Assembly: GCA_026122225.1 (NCBI GenBank)
Contig: JANEZZ010001377.1
Coordinates: 1-64,000, forward strand
From: Heloderma charlesbogerti
Lineage: Eukaryota; Chordata; Lepidosauria; Squamata; Helodermatidae
Reading direction: 5' to 3'
Length of the DNA: 64,000 nt
The translations under genes were made by a program, and so were the position numbers. The notes below the pieces were generated by a model that was given only the letters and a program-made list of their open reading frames with translations, did not search any database and was not told the origin of the DNA. Position 1 is the first letter of the stretch. The number at the start of each line of letters is the position of its first letter. Below, in pieces: positions 19,710-31,449 of the stretch.

Positions 19710-21991
19710 GCAATTCCATTTCAATATGTTTTATTGAAAGGTACACTTGTCATTACGCCTTGTAAGCAACATTTTTGATAACCAATTGTACTATGTCCTC
19801 CCTCACACTAAACGCGTTTTGAAAACTCATTCGCCCCAACCTACATTAAGATAGCAAAGGCATAATAGACATAATCAACCCATTGGGAAGTTGAACAGTA
19901 TAGTCACTTACAAACCAAAAGCAGCCTATGGAAACATCAGTTTGTTTCAAAGAACAGCTTGTATTGAGGTAGTAGTAGTAAAGGCCTGCTTAGGCCAGAA
20001 CGAAGAAGAGTTTAGATTTAGAAATCTGTAGTTATGAGCAGAATTACCATAATAACACTAGCTTTGTTACTTCAATCCTAAGAATAAACAAACCAGTTCT
20101 AACTAATCCCATTCTGGTAAAATGTGATTGACCAGAGTTCATGAGCCAGTGCTTAAAAACACTGGGTTTACCGCATGCATTGTTTCAGCCTGCAGTTTTA
20201 ATACTTGTAGGTAGAAATGACCATACAAGAACTTAGATGGGATACTACATACTTTAAACACAAGCTACAGAACCGGTTACCAAGTTAACATAGTAGCAAG
20301 AAGTCTAGACTAGAAGTAGGTGCCACCCAGAGTAGCAGCTTAGAGAGGCCAAGCTGGAGAAGCTGCAGCTGATGGCATTTTGGCATAGCACCTCCTCGCT
20401 TACTTCATGTTTCAAGAAAAAAATCAGAAAAGCCCTGCATTGCACTTCTCATCCTCACCCTAAGGATCTTGTGTCAGCATTCAAGTGATCATGGTGCCAA
20501 AGGTGGGGAAGCTATGTTGGCTTCCCCATCTCCATCTGAATCCACCAGGAGTCCTAAATGGATTCATCTAAATGGTAGTAAGCCCTGCCTGGCTTCCATT
20601 GGCATCAGCATCAAGACCTTTCCAGGAAGGGCACGTTTGTGGCTGCAGCATGAAAACTAAAACTTTGCACTAAAAGCAACATTTCCTGCTTTAAAAAATG
20701 ATCACAGCAACCCACAAGCTAGTTAAGACTGTTTCAGTGAGCTGTAGCACCAACCTCGATGTTATAAAATCAATTTAATCCAATGCTCTACTGCATGTCA
20801 GACACGAAGTGCTTTTGCTATCCAAAAGCCACGTTCACCAAGATGTGCCCAAGGCAAGTACACAGGATTACCTCTCACACTTTCAACTGCTAAGACATAG
20901 AAAAAGCTTTAAATGGACACAAGCAAAGGGCTGAATCTAGACCAAGTTGGTTTAACTTGGTTCCCATGGAAATCAGGGGGATTCAAGCCAAGTCATGACC
21001 CACTGGTCCCATTGATTTTAGTGGGACCCAAGTTCAATTAACTTAGTCTGTATCCTATTTTTCTCAGTATCTCACTTTTCACAGTATCTCACTTTAGTCT
21101 GTATTCCTATTTTTAGGTACTGCCAATGTTTTCAGCTGGTGCTTGACCTCCATTCTTACATCAGTTTAAGTTTCACAGTGAACATCATCAAATATCAAAC
21201 TCTTCAAAATAAATAGTTAAGTAAGCTCACAAAAATAGCATTCGTACTTTTGTTAGAGTTTGTACTGTATCGGTGCCTGTCACTTTATATAAAGAATGCT
21301 CAAGATGGTTTTAATACCTTGATGTTCAATATCTTTAGCATGTTCTAACACTTATCATTTGACTCCAGCCCCTGCAATCTCCATAAGATCCAGTGCTGGC
21401 ACAGACATTTAATACAGTCCTGTATTTGTAAAGTGCATCATGGCAGTTGCAGAATTCTGGATTAGGGTGGAAGCTTAAATAATCTTGGTTTTTTCTATTA
21501 TTGTGAGCCTGCAATGCTGTGCTGTGCACTGGTTTGCCATTTCACTAGTCCAAGGGCTTGTCAATCTGTCCAGACCATGCTTGTTTGCAGCCAGTGTTTA
21601 GTCCAGGAAGTGCTGTATTTAGTAGAAATGTTTGGGACCAAGGACTGCTGGTGGTATGCATTTCAGTGTTCCCAAAAGTCAGAACACTACACTAAATTAG
21701 CAGCCTTATTTCTTTGTTTTAGGCCCAGGCATAATTCTGTAAGTGTATCTTCGGTTTTCTTATTAGGATTCCCAGGAGGGATAAAAACAGTCATACTGCA
21801 ACATGCTGTATAGTCCTATAGCTCAGGGGCAGACAAATGGACACTGTATAATCACTCATGGAGTATGGCTTTCAGTAGGGTCAAAGGCATCTGAAAGATT
21901 CTCTGCTTTAATACAAAAGAAATCCTAGCCCTTCAGGTGGCACACATGGGACTAGTCAATGCCCCATCCTCTCTTCTGGATTGTCTCTAGC
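19710..21991 (-). other. CCNG1: Predicted CCNG1 3'UTR exon
   Basis: A strong acceptor, a pyrimidine tract reading CTTTTTTCTTTCTTTAG on the minus strand, ends at 21992. Below it lies about 2.3 kb notably free of recognisable repeats, ending near an AATAAA at 19735-19730. This fits a terminal noncoding exon spliced to the donor just after the stop codon. From memory, mammalian CCNG1 also has a noncoding last exon, but I cannot verify this here. Confidence 0.5.
19730..19735 (-). terminator. CCNG1: Candidate CCNG1 polyadenylation signal
   Basis: On the minus strand the sequence CTTTCAATAAAACATATTG contains AATAAA. It lies at the end of the repeat-poor block that starts with the predicted 3'UTR acceptor. 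Confidence 0.5.
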
Positions 21992-22187
21992 CTAAAGAAA
22001 GAAAAAAGATTGCAAGGTAAAGTGTATATATGCAAGTTGGTTGATTTAATCAGCATTGCTTACAAGTACAACATTCATTTATGGATAAACCAGTTATAGT
22101 GGAAGATTTACTTGCATTTCCCCAGTATTGCACTTTATTCTGCATACGAAATGGTCTATCTACATCAAATCACTGCCTAGCCTAGTG

Positions 22188-22315
22188 GTGGGAAACATGT
22201 GACCCTCCAGATGTTGTTTGATTCCCACCAGCCCTAGCCAACATAGCCAATGGCGAGGGATAATGGGAGTTGCAGTCCAACAACTTTGAGGAGGGCCCCA
22301 CATTTCCTATCTCTG
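22188..22315. repeat. Hairpin MITE family A copy
   Basis: ACCCTCCAGATGTTGTTTG pairs in reverse with AACAACTTTGAGGAGGGC, with ATAATGGGAGTTGCAGTCC as the inner arm. It is older than its neighbour at 22399. Confidence 0.75.
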
Positions 22316-22398
22316 GTCTACCTTATATTTCCACGAAGACATTTCTCAGCGCAACTATGGCAGAAGTGAATGTTCTCAACCATGATATTTATGGAAAT

Positions 22399-22519
22399 CC
22401 TAGGCCAGCCTTGTCCAACCTGGCACCCTCCAGATGTGTTGGACTACCACTTCTGTGATCCATGGGAGTGGTAGTCCAACACATCTGGAGGGTGCCAGGT
22501 TGGACAAGGCTGGCCTAGG
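22399..22519. repeat. Hairpin MITE family A, perfect 53-bp inverted repeat
   Basis: Positions 22399-22451 and 22467-22519 are exact reverse complements over 53 bases, separated by 15 bases. The arms contain CACCCTCCAGATGTGTTGGA. The family's usual ACAACTCCCAT inner stem is replaced by ACTACCACT. Confidence 0.9.
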
Positions 22520-23485
22520 CTAACACCCTCTACATTCCTTAATATTTAGAGGCCTGCTGTTTGAGCGTCAGCTGCTCAACCATCCTGGGCAGCTTTTTCT
22601 GCCTCTTACAACAGCTGCCAATGTTCCTCCCTTTATTCCTGAAAGGATTAGAACAGTAAAACAGGCTAGGAGCTTTGATTTTTGGTTCCAGGACCAGACT
22701 GTAGTGGGCTTGGTACCACTGATGGGCCCCTGCCTGGCACCAACCAGTTGCCTGCTGGCACTGCTTCTGTCCCCAAAGCCCCCTCGAGGTAGAACAGCTG
22801 CTTGCTGCCACCAGTCACTCACCTCCCTGAACTTGTTTGCCCAGGCACTGCAGCTGGGAGAATCCAACATGGCAACCAACCCCTGTGGAACAGAGCTAAG
22901 GGGCGGCTCCACTTCCATTGTAAGTGCTACAGCCAGGTAAAGGGGTGGCGATGAGTGACTGGCTGCAGGACCTGCACTATACCAAGGCTCTGATGGTGGC
23001 AGTGGCAGGGGTCTGGTCGCAGGGGTAGCAATGTGACCTTCTGAGCCCTCTGTCAAATCACACATAATTATGCAGGACCAAGAGTGCAAGAAGGACAGAA
23101 AGTATGCAAGATACATCCCTTGAGTATGTAAGCAAATTAGGAGGGTAAAGGGAATTTGGGGGCCATCATCCCAATATCATAGGAAGAGGCAGAGTGGTTT
23201 AAAAATGATTCTTAAAGATCCCTAAAAATTAGTTTTGTGCTAAGAATTAGGATTTCCCATCTCCTTACAGAAGTGCAGTTGCTGAATTCCTGGAACACCT
23301 TGAGTAGTGATACTTCTTCCACACATCTAGCTCTCTTCAACTCACAGGGTCAGGGCAGTTAAAAATTCTAAGAAGTCATTCTAATAAAAAGTCAGTGAAA
23401 ATCCAGCTTATATACCACTTGGGCCTTTGGCATGACTAAAACTCAGCCCCAAAAGCAGAGTTATTGATTGATTTAACCCAGTTAC

Positions 23486-23680
23486 CTTTTAGGGAGCAGT
23501 TTCTGGGATAGTGGGAAGGTGGGCAATTCGGTAGTAACTGTGCTTTAGTTGCCGTGCAGTTCGACCAGATACAATCCATTTTAGCTTCTGAACATTTGGT
23601 TTGGAGCACTTGCTTGAGGAATATTCTGAGAGGCACTTTGACACAAGTTCCTTCCAAAAGGAGAGCTCTCTGCCATTTAT
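23486..23680 (-). CDS. CCNG1: CCNG1 last coding exon
   Basis: It reads INGRELSFWKELVSKCLSEY to HLPTIPETAP, then TAA at 23491-23489. Three bases later a strong donor GTAACT begins at 23485, so the exon probably ends at 23486 and the rest of the 3'UTR is on another exon. Confidence 0.92.
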
Positions 23681-26600
23681 CTACGAGACAAATTTAAAAA
23701 TCAAAGCCCATTAGTACCACCCAAAAAGCAGCAAAAGATGGGTTGATGGCCAGTTACATACATGGCATTAAGACACATACTAGGAGCTGTTAAATTGATG
23801 CCATTTATAAGATTGGAAGGTGATAATATACACTGTTACTATCTGCAAGGTTTCTAAGCCACCTGATCTTTATGAAGTTACTACATCTTTGAAGTTTTTA
23901 TTACAGATGTTTACACTCTGGCCCCAACAACTGTTCAAACAAGTTTGTTCACATAGTTTAGTTCTATGATAGTAAATATCCTACTTTCCAGGACAGATTT
24001 GTCCCAGAAACATTACTTTCTGGAGCAAACAGGAAGCAAAGAGCCTTTCCAATAAATTAGCGCACTAGAGAACAGCCAGCTATTCCGGTTGTCCAAGCTA
24101 CTGCATGCTATAAGCAGTAAAAATATGTCTAATTGTTAACTGTTAAACTTGCTGTGCCGATGATCAAGCACAGAAGTCCCCAACCTTTTTGGACCCATGG
24201 CCACATTTGTGAATTTGAGAAACTGCTGTGGGCACCACCACAAAATGGCTCCCATGGAGGATGTGGTTAATCACATAATGGCTGCTATGGAGGCCTGGCT
24301 AGTCAAGAAGTGGTGGTGGGGAGAAAAATAGCAAGACTAGAAGCTGGGGAGGGAATGGGAAGAGTTGCTTCCTGGCCCACCCAATCATCTTCAGCCCACA
24401 CAGACCTTTCCCCTTCGTGCTCTCTTCGTAGCTTCGCTCTCTCCCCTACTCACCCCTTTATGTTGCTGTTTCTATCCACTCCCAGCCTCTAGCCTCACTA
24501 TTTTTCTCCTCCACACCTCTTTAGCTCACTGTTTTGCCCCTCTTCTAGCCTCACTCTCTCTCTTCTATCTTGCTTTCTCTTCCTGCTTGCTGAACAGCTG
24601 ATCAGTGGAATGTTCAGGAACAGGAAGGATAACCTGGTGCCTAATATTTTTCAATTTATTAAAAATATTTTTTTGAAGAGGGCAGGGAGTAAAGACCTAT
24701 GCACGGACCTTTGGAGGACCTCTGACTTACAGTGTGTCACTGTTAGTGGCACCATGAGTAGGACATGGTGATGTTAGCCACACAGGCAACTGTGCCAGTG
24801 CAAGCGTCCAGTACAGCATAGACAGGGAACCTCTTTCAACCCAAGGGCCAAATTCAGCTTTGGATAAGCTCTTTGGGGCTGCATTCTAGCGGTGGGCGGA
24901 GCTGAAGGCAAGGGGGTGGAGCCAAAGGCACAGGGTCAAAATACAAAAAATACCAGCATATTGTTGCTTAAAGGTCTTACTGCCATAAGAAAGCCATAGG
25001 AGAGGCATTTCAAGCTTTTAGAATGGGGAAAGAACTGCACAAAAGCCAGGAAACCGCCAAATGATATGAGATTGCAGGAAGCCTTAGGGTCGGGAACCCC
25101 AGATGGCGTGAGGAACCCCATTCCTGCAGTAGGGTATTGGTTTTATTTCTAGACTGTGGCCCCAATTGTATTTTTCTGAGTCACATCACTCAGTCACACA
25201 CTGAAGGCAGGATATTCATCCAGACTGGACAGGCCCTACTTCTGGAAAGGTTCAGGAGCTGGATTCCACCTCCACCCCCAATAACTCAACTTCCCCTTGC
25301 CACTTAAATAAAGCTAACCATCTTTAACTGTGATCTAAATCATGCTGAAAAGGTGTAGAAGTGCTTCCTTGAAAGACACAGAGTCTCTTATCCAATAAGT
25401 GATAGTATTTGTAATACAAGTTGTCCCACTCTTCCCCAAGCTGGTGCTCTCCTGATGCTTTGGACTACAACACCCATCATTCTGAACCATTGAACATGCT
25501 GTGCAGATGGGAGCTGAAACCCAAAATACCTGGAGGGCACCAGGCTGGGGAAAGCTGAGTTAGGGTGAGGCTGGTGGAACAAAAGAGATCCAGTCTTATG
25601 TCATCCTAGAAGTGATTTAACTACAGCCTACCTTGGAATGTATTCGGAGATATTCTATAACTTCCACCAACTCCAGCAGTTTTTCTTCTTCAGCTTCCAG
25701 GGCCATTATTGAGAAAGCCAAAACCGATGGCTGAGAGACAGATAAAGTGATTAAGGTGACAGCCAATTATGTTAAGCTTCTGAAGAATTCGTGCAAGTGT
25801 TGATCAATCAAGATCTTTACCTTTGCTTTAGAAAGAAGAATTCTGCAATGACATGCCTTAAGCTGGGCTTCAAGTCTCTCCAAATTAAGATGTTTTTTCC
25901 TGTGAAAAAGCAAGGTCTAGTTAATTAGATTCTGGTATTTGTAGATGAAGACTATGACAAAAGATCACCTTACTAGCTTAGATCAGCAACAAGGTATTTT
26001 TAGGTGACAGTAGCAATATTTAAATCTTTAAAGTTAAATCTCCAAGGTTTTCAGTACATATCCTGCTATTTCATCATTTTCTGGTTACAGAATTGCATTT
26101 AATTGCTAATGCTTTTGATTTGTAAAGGCTATCTGTGTGTTGGTTTGGAGTTTGAGAAACAAGTTAGTCAGTAGTTTGGATGCAGCTTAGGTTTAGCTAG
26201 CCAGCTAATCTAGACAAAAGCTCTTCATCTCACATAGAATCGTAGAATAGTAGGGTTGGAAGGGGCCCACAAGGCCATCGAGTCCAACCCCCTGCTCAAT
26301 GCAGGAATCCAAGTCAGAACATTCCTGACAGATGGCTGTCCAGCCTCGTCTTGAATGCCTCCAGTGTGGGAGAGCCCACCACCTCCCTAGGTAATTGGTT
26401 CCATTGTCATATTGCTCTAACAGTCAGGATGTTTTTCCTGATGTTCAGCCCGAATCTGGCTTCCTGTAACTTGAGCCCATTATTCCGTGTCCTGCACTCT
26501 GGGATGATCTAGAAGAGATCCTGGCCTTCCTCTCTGGGACAACCTTTCAAGTACTTGAAGAGCGCTATCATATCTCCCCTCAGTCTTCTCTTCTCAAGGC

Positions 26601-29600
26601 TAAACACGCCCATTTCTTTCAGTCTCTCTTCATAGGGCTTTGTTTCCAGTCCCCTGATCATCTTTGTTGCCCTCCTCTGAACCCTCTCCAGTTTGTCTGC
26701 ATCCTTCTTAAAGTGTGGTGCCCAGAACTGGACACAGTACTCCAGATGAGGCCTAACCAGTGCTGAGTAGAGGGGAACTAGTACTTCCCAGGATTTGGAA
26801 GCTATGCTTCTATTATTGCAGCCCAAAAGAGCATTTGCCTTTTTTGCAGCCACATCACATTGTTGGCTCATATGCAGCTTGTGATGGACAACAACTCCAA
26901 GATCCTTCTTGCTTGTACTGCTGTTGAGCCGCGTATCCCCCATCTTGTAACTGTGTGCATTTGGTTTCTTTTTCCTAGGTGCAGAACTTGGCATTTATCC
27001 CTATTAAATGTCATTCTGTTGTTTTCTGCCCAGCACTCCAGTCTATTCAGATCACTTTGAATTTTGTTTCTGTCTTCCAAAGTATTAGCTATCCCGCCCA
27101 ATTTTGTGTCATCTGCAAATTTGATCAGCATTCCCTGCACCTCCTCCTCCAAGTCATTCATAAAAATGTGGAAGAGCACTGGGCCCAGGACTGAGCCCTG
27201 TGGTACTCCACTCGTTACCTCGCCCCAGTTTGAGAAGATCCCATTGATAAGCACTCTTTGAGTCCGATTCTGTAGCCAACTGTGGATCCACCTGATAGCT
27301 GTTTCATCTAGCCCACTTTGAGCTAGTTTGCTCATCAGGATATCATGGGGCACTTTGTCGAAAGCTTTGCTGAAGTCGAGGTATATGATGTCTACAGCAT
27401 TCCCACAGTCCACAAGGGAGGTTACTTGATCAAAAAATGAGATCAGATTCATCTGGCAGGATTTGTTTTTGACAAATCCATGTTGACTTCGAGTAATCAC
27501 TGCATTGTTTTCAAGGTGCTTCCAGATGGATTGCTTTATCATCTGCTCCAGAATTTTCCCAGGGATTGATGTCAGACTGACTGTTCTGTAGTTCCCAGGT
27601 TCCTCCTTTTTACCCTTTTTGAAGACAGGGACAACATTAGCCCTCCTCCAGTCATCTGGCACTTAACCCATCCTCCCTGATTTCGCAAAGAGAATGACAG
27701 TGGTTCTGAGAGTTCTTCTGCCAGTTCCTTTATCACGAAGCTCGTTGTATCAATCCCTCATCTTCCCTCCCTCAGAGATTCTGCATTTTACCCTGCACAA
27801 TACTAATTAAGCAACAGAAAAAGTGATCACAGCCTTCTTAGTACAAAGCTGTGCTTTCTCAGCTAGGCAGGCAGTAGTCAGGTATTTTGCTCAGTTGAAG
27901 TGTTGTCCTGCTACAAAGCATGCCTATGTCTCCTCAATACACTCCCCATTTTTTTCTCCAACTGCATACTCCCCATCCTGCCTTAAAAGGAATCACCAAT
28001 TCCAAGTTGTGAAAAGAGAGGCTTTTACCTTTCACAGCTCAGACTGTCATGCAGGATTGAATGATAAAGTTGTAAGAACTGGAAGGCAGTAGTTGCTTTC
28101 ACTTTTCTACCAAGCTTCTCTAGAAGAATCTCCTCCATTCTCATCAGGTCAGAAACTGTGAACCGGCACTGGCTTATTCGGATTAAATCAGTGGCTAATG
28201 GAACACTTCTTTCTTCTTCCATTGCTTTCACAGCCAGGTAGAAACAACTTAGCCCAACACATCCCAAGTGTTTTGGCTGCACCTAGAAAAGAGGAAGCAC
28301 AATCTTTGAATTAAAGGGTTTTTACAACTGTTTTACATTTAGGCTGCAAACCTAGACAACTTACTAAGGAGTAAACAGCATGTCAATCAACAGGATTTTG
28401 ATGCAACACCAGTAAAAAGTACCCTCTTTTTTACTTTAGATTTAAAAGGCAGCCAGTCGTGAAGTTACATATTCTCTTCTGTATTTCATTTTCAATTTCC
28501 AACCTCAGTAATAAGTTTGTTCAAAATATATACCATTTTCCAGTTATTCCCCAAGCTGAACTGCATGTACAATTGATGCCGAACTAAAGGCTTCAGTGCA
28601 GGAGAGTAGAACTAGTTTAGGGCAGCGGGAGGAGACAGGACGGGTGAAGCTGAAAGGGAATTGCCCGTGCACAGGGAAAGCAGCCATTCTACCCACACAA
28701 GGGCAAACCCCAATACTCAACTATCTCCAATCTGAGTGTCAATAGCAGTGGGGGTTTCACTGCTGGTTCATGCTAGCAATAGGGGAATGCCTCCAAGGAG
28801 CAGGGCCTGGAGCCTAAGTTCCACCCCTGAAGGAATGCCAAGAAGCTGTGCAGGCTGGAGGTTCTGCACCCTTGCTCTAGTGCAACACCACATGTTGTTC
28901 AGGGAAGCAGGTTGACAATTTCTTGCTAGCTGACACTCTGATTAAGCACCTGCAATCATAAACATGTCTCTAGCATGGTAAGACTACTCAGTTCAGTACA
29001 GAAATGATAACTGAGACAGTCTGCGTGTGCCTGGTGTGCAGTCGTTAGTTGCCCAAGTAGCACTTTTTGAGAGAGGTACCAGGTGAATACATTTGTTTGT
29101 AACTCCCCTCCTCCTAGCCCTGTGTGCTACACTAAACAGCCACTACTGGGGCTGCACAGGCCTTCTAAACCAACACACACACACATAATCCATAGACATA
29201 CTAGAAACAGAAGATGTTGCATGGAACAGGTTTTTGCTCAAGAAACCTTAGCAGAAAGTCAGTTTGTTCTATGAACAGCCATCCCATATATTCTGTTAGT
29301 TAATGGCACTAAGTACCCGTCAAGTAAGTTGCTCGTGCAAGGCTGGGTTTCCTGCAGGGCACCCAGCTTGACACCTGCCCTCCAGCTCGTGCCAAGGCAG
29401 GTGAGTACTTTAAGTTTTAGGATGCTGCATCATCGAGGCTGTATTGTGTTTCAAGTACTCACCCAAGTTCCCATTGAGTTCATGCATTAAAAGTACTTTG
29501 GTCCCATTCATCTCTAAAGCAACCAGTTCAAGGTAGGCCAAGAAAAGATCTACATGAGAATATTAGGATTCATGCATTGGTTTCAAAGCAGTACCCACAG

Positions 29601-31386
29601 AAAAAGCCCAGCTGTGGGATGGCATTTGTACTGATGTCAAGCAGTGCCATCTGCTGTAAAGTTGTATTTATACAAGTATGAGTCATCTTTCAGTACAAGT
29701 AGGGTCCCCCAAGAAGACTCATGATTAAAATTCTAAAACAATTTGAAAACTTTTACCACCACCAGAATTCAGAGCATGAGCAAATCAAAAGAACAAGAAT
29801 GTGGAGCTAATACATCTGCTGTACAGCCTATGTACATCTACTCAGAAGTCCCACTAAGTTCAGTGGGGCTTACTCCTAGGTAAGTGTGTATAGGACTGCA
29901 GCCTTAAAATACTAAAAAGCCATACAGCTCTCCCAAAACTGAACAAAGAAGGGACTAGCCTAATTTACTTTGGGAGAGAGTTCCACAGGGGTGCTGCCCC
30001 AAAGAAGGCCCTATGTAGGTTACTAATATGCAAGTGCTCCCCATAGAAACCCTTCATCCACTGCCTGTTCAGACTGCTGGAAAAGCAGGCATGTGACAAG
30101 CAGTCCATTTGCTAGTCCTTTAATTAACATGGATATTAGCCTGCAACACAACACCTATTTTGAGCACAGTCATCAGAATGAAAGTTGGTATGCACATTCA
30201 GAACAATATTCTGCAATTCAACAGAAATCCCAGCTAGACCCTCATACACCTCATCAGGGAGGCCAGCAAACATGCTAGACACCACACAATTATGACAACT
30301 AAGAAGACTCTGACCTGGATCCCACGTAAGGACAACCCAGAGTACAAGTAGGGGTTGTCATTGAATCATGGCTTGTTGATGGATCATGGGTTATGTGATA
30401 ACTCTGCACTATGGTTTAACTATGAGCTGTTAATGACAAACAACCCAGGAAGAGAACCTACGGTTTGTTGTTGGGTTGTGAACTCTGGGTTGTTCGTGGT
30501 TAACAACCCATAGTGAAACCATAGTGCAAGGTTCACACATAACCCATGATTCAACCCATACTCTGGGTTGTCGTTACGTGCAAACCAGTTATTAAAATTA
30601 GCATGAATGTTCAAGGAATCATAGAATAGTAGGGTTGGAAGGGGCCTACAAGACCACTGAGTCCAAAAGTTACACATTTCATGTTGAGAACCAAGAAACA
30701 TTCTTGAACCCATTTTCCAAGAAGGCTAGGCACAAACAGGGCCCCTAAAACACTGTCCTTTACTAGTGTTCATCATTGAACGCATTCAACATTTCTTGAA
30801 TAAAAGACAACTAGAACACGTTACTAAGGGAATTATTTTAAAGCTATTTCCTATAATAGCTACCCCTAATCTGGCGCCCACCAGAAGCTGGCTGGGGATG
30901 ATGGCAGCTGTAATCCAACACATCTGGAGGGCACCAGGTTGCAGAAAGCTGCTATATACTGTTCTAGATGTCCAAATCTTGACTTCACTTAATAGGATAC
31001 ACACAGCATAACTGTATGTGAAAACACAACTAATGTTGGGTCGAATGCAACTCTTTGGAAGTGCAGACTTTTGTGAAGTCTTACACAAAAACTAGAGATA
31101 GATTGACAGCCTAAAAACTTACCTTCATTTTTGATAAAAACCTGTCCAAATAATTCACAGTGAGAGAAAATGTCTCTGTGCCAAAACCAAAGAACTGAAT
31201 TAAGCTAAGCAGGTCTTTTACTTCAAAGTCTCGCAACCTCGCAGTCATCCGGAGCCCATTATCATGAGCAGATTCAATTATTCTGAGGCCAGAAAACTTT
31301 GGCTGACATCTTAACTCCTGTTCCAGTAACGCATTCAGCTGGTGCAGCAATTCCCGAGTCTCACTTGTTGCAAACGTTTCAATCAT
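23489..31386 (-). CDS. CCNG1: CCNG1, cyclin G1 (5 coding exons)
   Basis: The exons 31386-31123, 28282-28029, 25899-25821, 25730-25632 and 23680-23489 join in frame to 295 codons plus TAA, the length of human cyclin G1. Cyclin G1 is an atypical cyclin induced by p53; it recruits PP2A to MDM2 and takes part in negative feedback on p53. The cyclin box spans about residues 50-150, with GLRMTARLRDFEVKDLLSL, FLSKMKVQPKHLGCVGLSCF and DLIRISQCRFTVSDLMRM strongly conserved. The C-terminal part WIVSGRTARQLKHSYYRI is nearly invariant. The most diverged piece is exon 5 (LEAEEEKLLELVEVIEYL). No frameshift or internal stop is present. The ATG is the first codon of its exon, directly after the acceptor AG. 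Confidence 0.97.
24170..24290. repeat. Possible dispersed MITE fragment
   Basis: GTCCCCAACCTTTTTGGACC followed by ACAAAATGGCTCCCATGGAG resembles a hAT-like short repeat I have seen in reptile sequence, but no second end was located. Confidence 0.35.
24830..25135 (-). repeat. MITE family E copy, minus orientation
   Basis: AACCTCTTTCAACCCAAGGG, GGTGGGCGGAGCTGAAGGCA and AGGTCTTACTGCCATAAGAA are the reverse complement of blocks in 38078-38425. It lies in the last coding intron of CCNG1. Confidence 0.7.
25424..25560. repeat. Hairpin MITE family A copy
   Basis: CTTCCCCAAGCTGGTGCTCT pairs in reverse with GGGCACCAGGCTGGGGAAAG; the centre is diverged. It lies 72 bp beyond the donor of CCNG1 coding exon 4. 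Confidence 0.75.
25632..25730 (-). CDS. CCNG1: CCNG1 fourth coding exon
   Basis: It has 33 codons in phase 0, PSVLAFSIMALEAEEEKLLE through YLRIHSK, between the acceptor CTGTCTCTCAG and donor GTAGGC. The glutamate-rich middle differs from the mammalian sequence. Confidence 0.95.
25821..25899 (-). CDS. CCNG1: CCNG1 third coding exon
   Basis: This 79-base exon completes the split Arg and reads KKHLNLERLEAQLKACHCRI then LLSKAK. It is flanked by CTTTTTCACAG and GTAAAG. It was found through the conserved LERLEAQLKACHCRI peptide. Confidence 0.95.
26234..27735 (-). mobile_element. CR1 LINE, 5'-truncated, in a CCNG1 intron
   Basis: The minus strand encodes about 490 residues of CR1 ORF2: reverse transcriptase with [53 protein letters not shown] and the catalytic FADDTK, then the C-terminal domain. 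A frame change lies near 26890-26940, so the protein is not intact. The 3' end has the CR1-type tail near CAACCCTACTATTCTACG. It has the same orientation as CCNG1. It is very like the copy at 56468-58300. Confidence 0.93.
27830..28020. other. CCNG1 intron sequence, nothing recognised
   Basis: Short unique stretch between the CR1 copy and CCNG1 coding exon 2 without a recognised element. Confidence 0.4.
28029..28282 (-). CDS. CCNG1: CCNG1 second coding exon
   Basis: The 254 bases run from VQPKHLGCVGLSCF to HDSLSCE plus two bases of an Arg codon. The acceptor is CTTTTCTAG, the donor GTAAAA. It carries most of the cyclin box. Confidence 0.96.
28283..29822. other. CCNG1 intron sequence, mostly unique
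   Basis: A possible family E scrap at 28815-28875 contains GGCTGGAGGTTCTGCACCCT. A short CA run is at 29174-29187. Otherwise no gene or repeat was recognised. Confidence 0.4.
29823..29906. repeat. Hairpin MITE family C copy
   Basis: TCTACTCAGAAGTCCCACTA and AGTGGGGCTTACTCCTAGGT form the stem; the right end reads GTGTATAGGACTGCAGCC. Confidence 0.75.
30323..30580. repeat. Hairpin MITE family D, 258 bp
   Basis: CACGTAAGGACAACCCAGAG at the left and CTCTGGGTTGTCGTTACGTG at the right are inverted repeats with one mismatch over the outer 22 bp. Inner parts such as TCATGGGTTATGTG and CACATAACCCATGA also pair, so the whole unit can fold. It lies in the CCNG1 intron after the first coding exon. No target duplication is obvious. 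Confidence 0.8.
30618..30666 (-). repeat. CR1 LINE 3' tail
   Basis: AATCATAGAATAGTAGGGTT followed by GGAAGGGGCCTACAAGACC is the end of the same CR1 family as 26234, truncated to about 50 bp. Confidence 0.75.
30860..30950. repeat. Hairpin MITE family A copy, partial
   Basis: AATCTGGCGCCCACCAGAAG at the left and CATCTGGAGGGCACCAGGTT at the right, with part of the first arm deleted. Confidence 0.7.
31123..31386 (-). CDS. CCNG1: CCNG1 first coding exon
   Basis: It has 88 codons, MIETFATSETRELLHQLNAL to DRFLSKMK. The acceptor TTGTATTTCAG abuts the ATG, so the entire 5'UTR comes from an upstream exon. The donor is GTAAGT. Confidence 0.96.
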
Positions 31387-31449
31387 CTGAAATACAAGAC
31401 TTAGTTCAGAATAACTGCTTGCAGCAAAGCACTTATATGTCAAGTTGCA

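Larger units (their letters stand above)
21992..23485 (-). other. CCNG1: Predicted CCNG1 intron in the 3'UTR
   Basis: GTAACT at the coding side and TTTCTTTAG at the far side. It contains two family A hairpins (22188-22315 and 22399-22519) and a 182-codon minus-strand frame (22568-23116) with no recognisable protein. Confidence 0.5.

Noticed and set aside
22568..23116. 182-codon minus-strand open frame in the CCNG1 3' region
   Set aside because: No known domain, no conserved motif, composition of random GC-rich DNA. It overlaps the predicted 3'UTR intron.
26234..27735. Functional reverse transcriptase gene
   Set aside because: The catalytic motif is intact but the reading frame is broken and the 5' part is missing, so it is a dead LINE copy, not a host gene.
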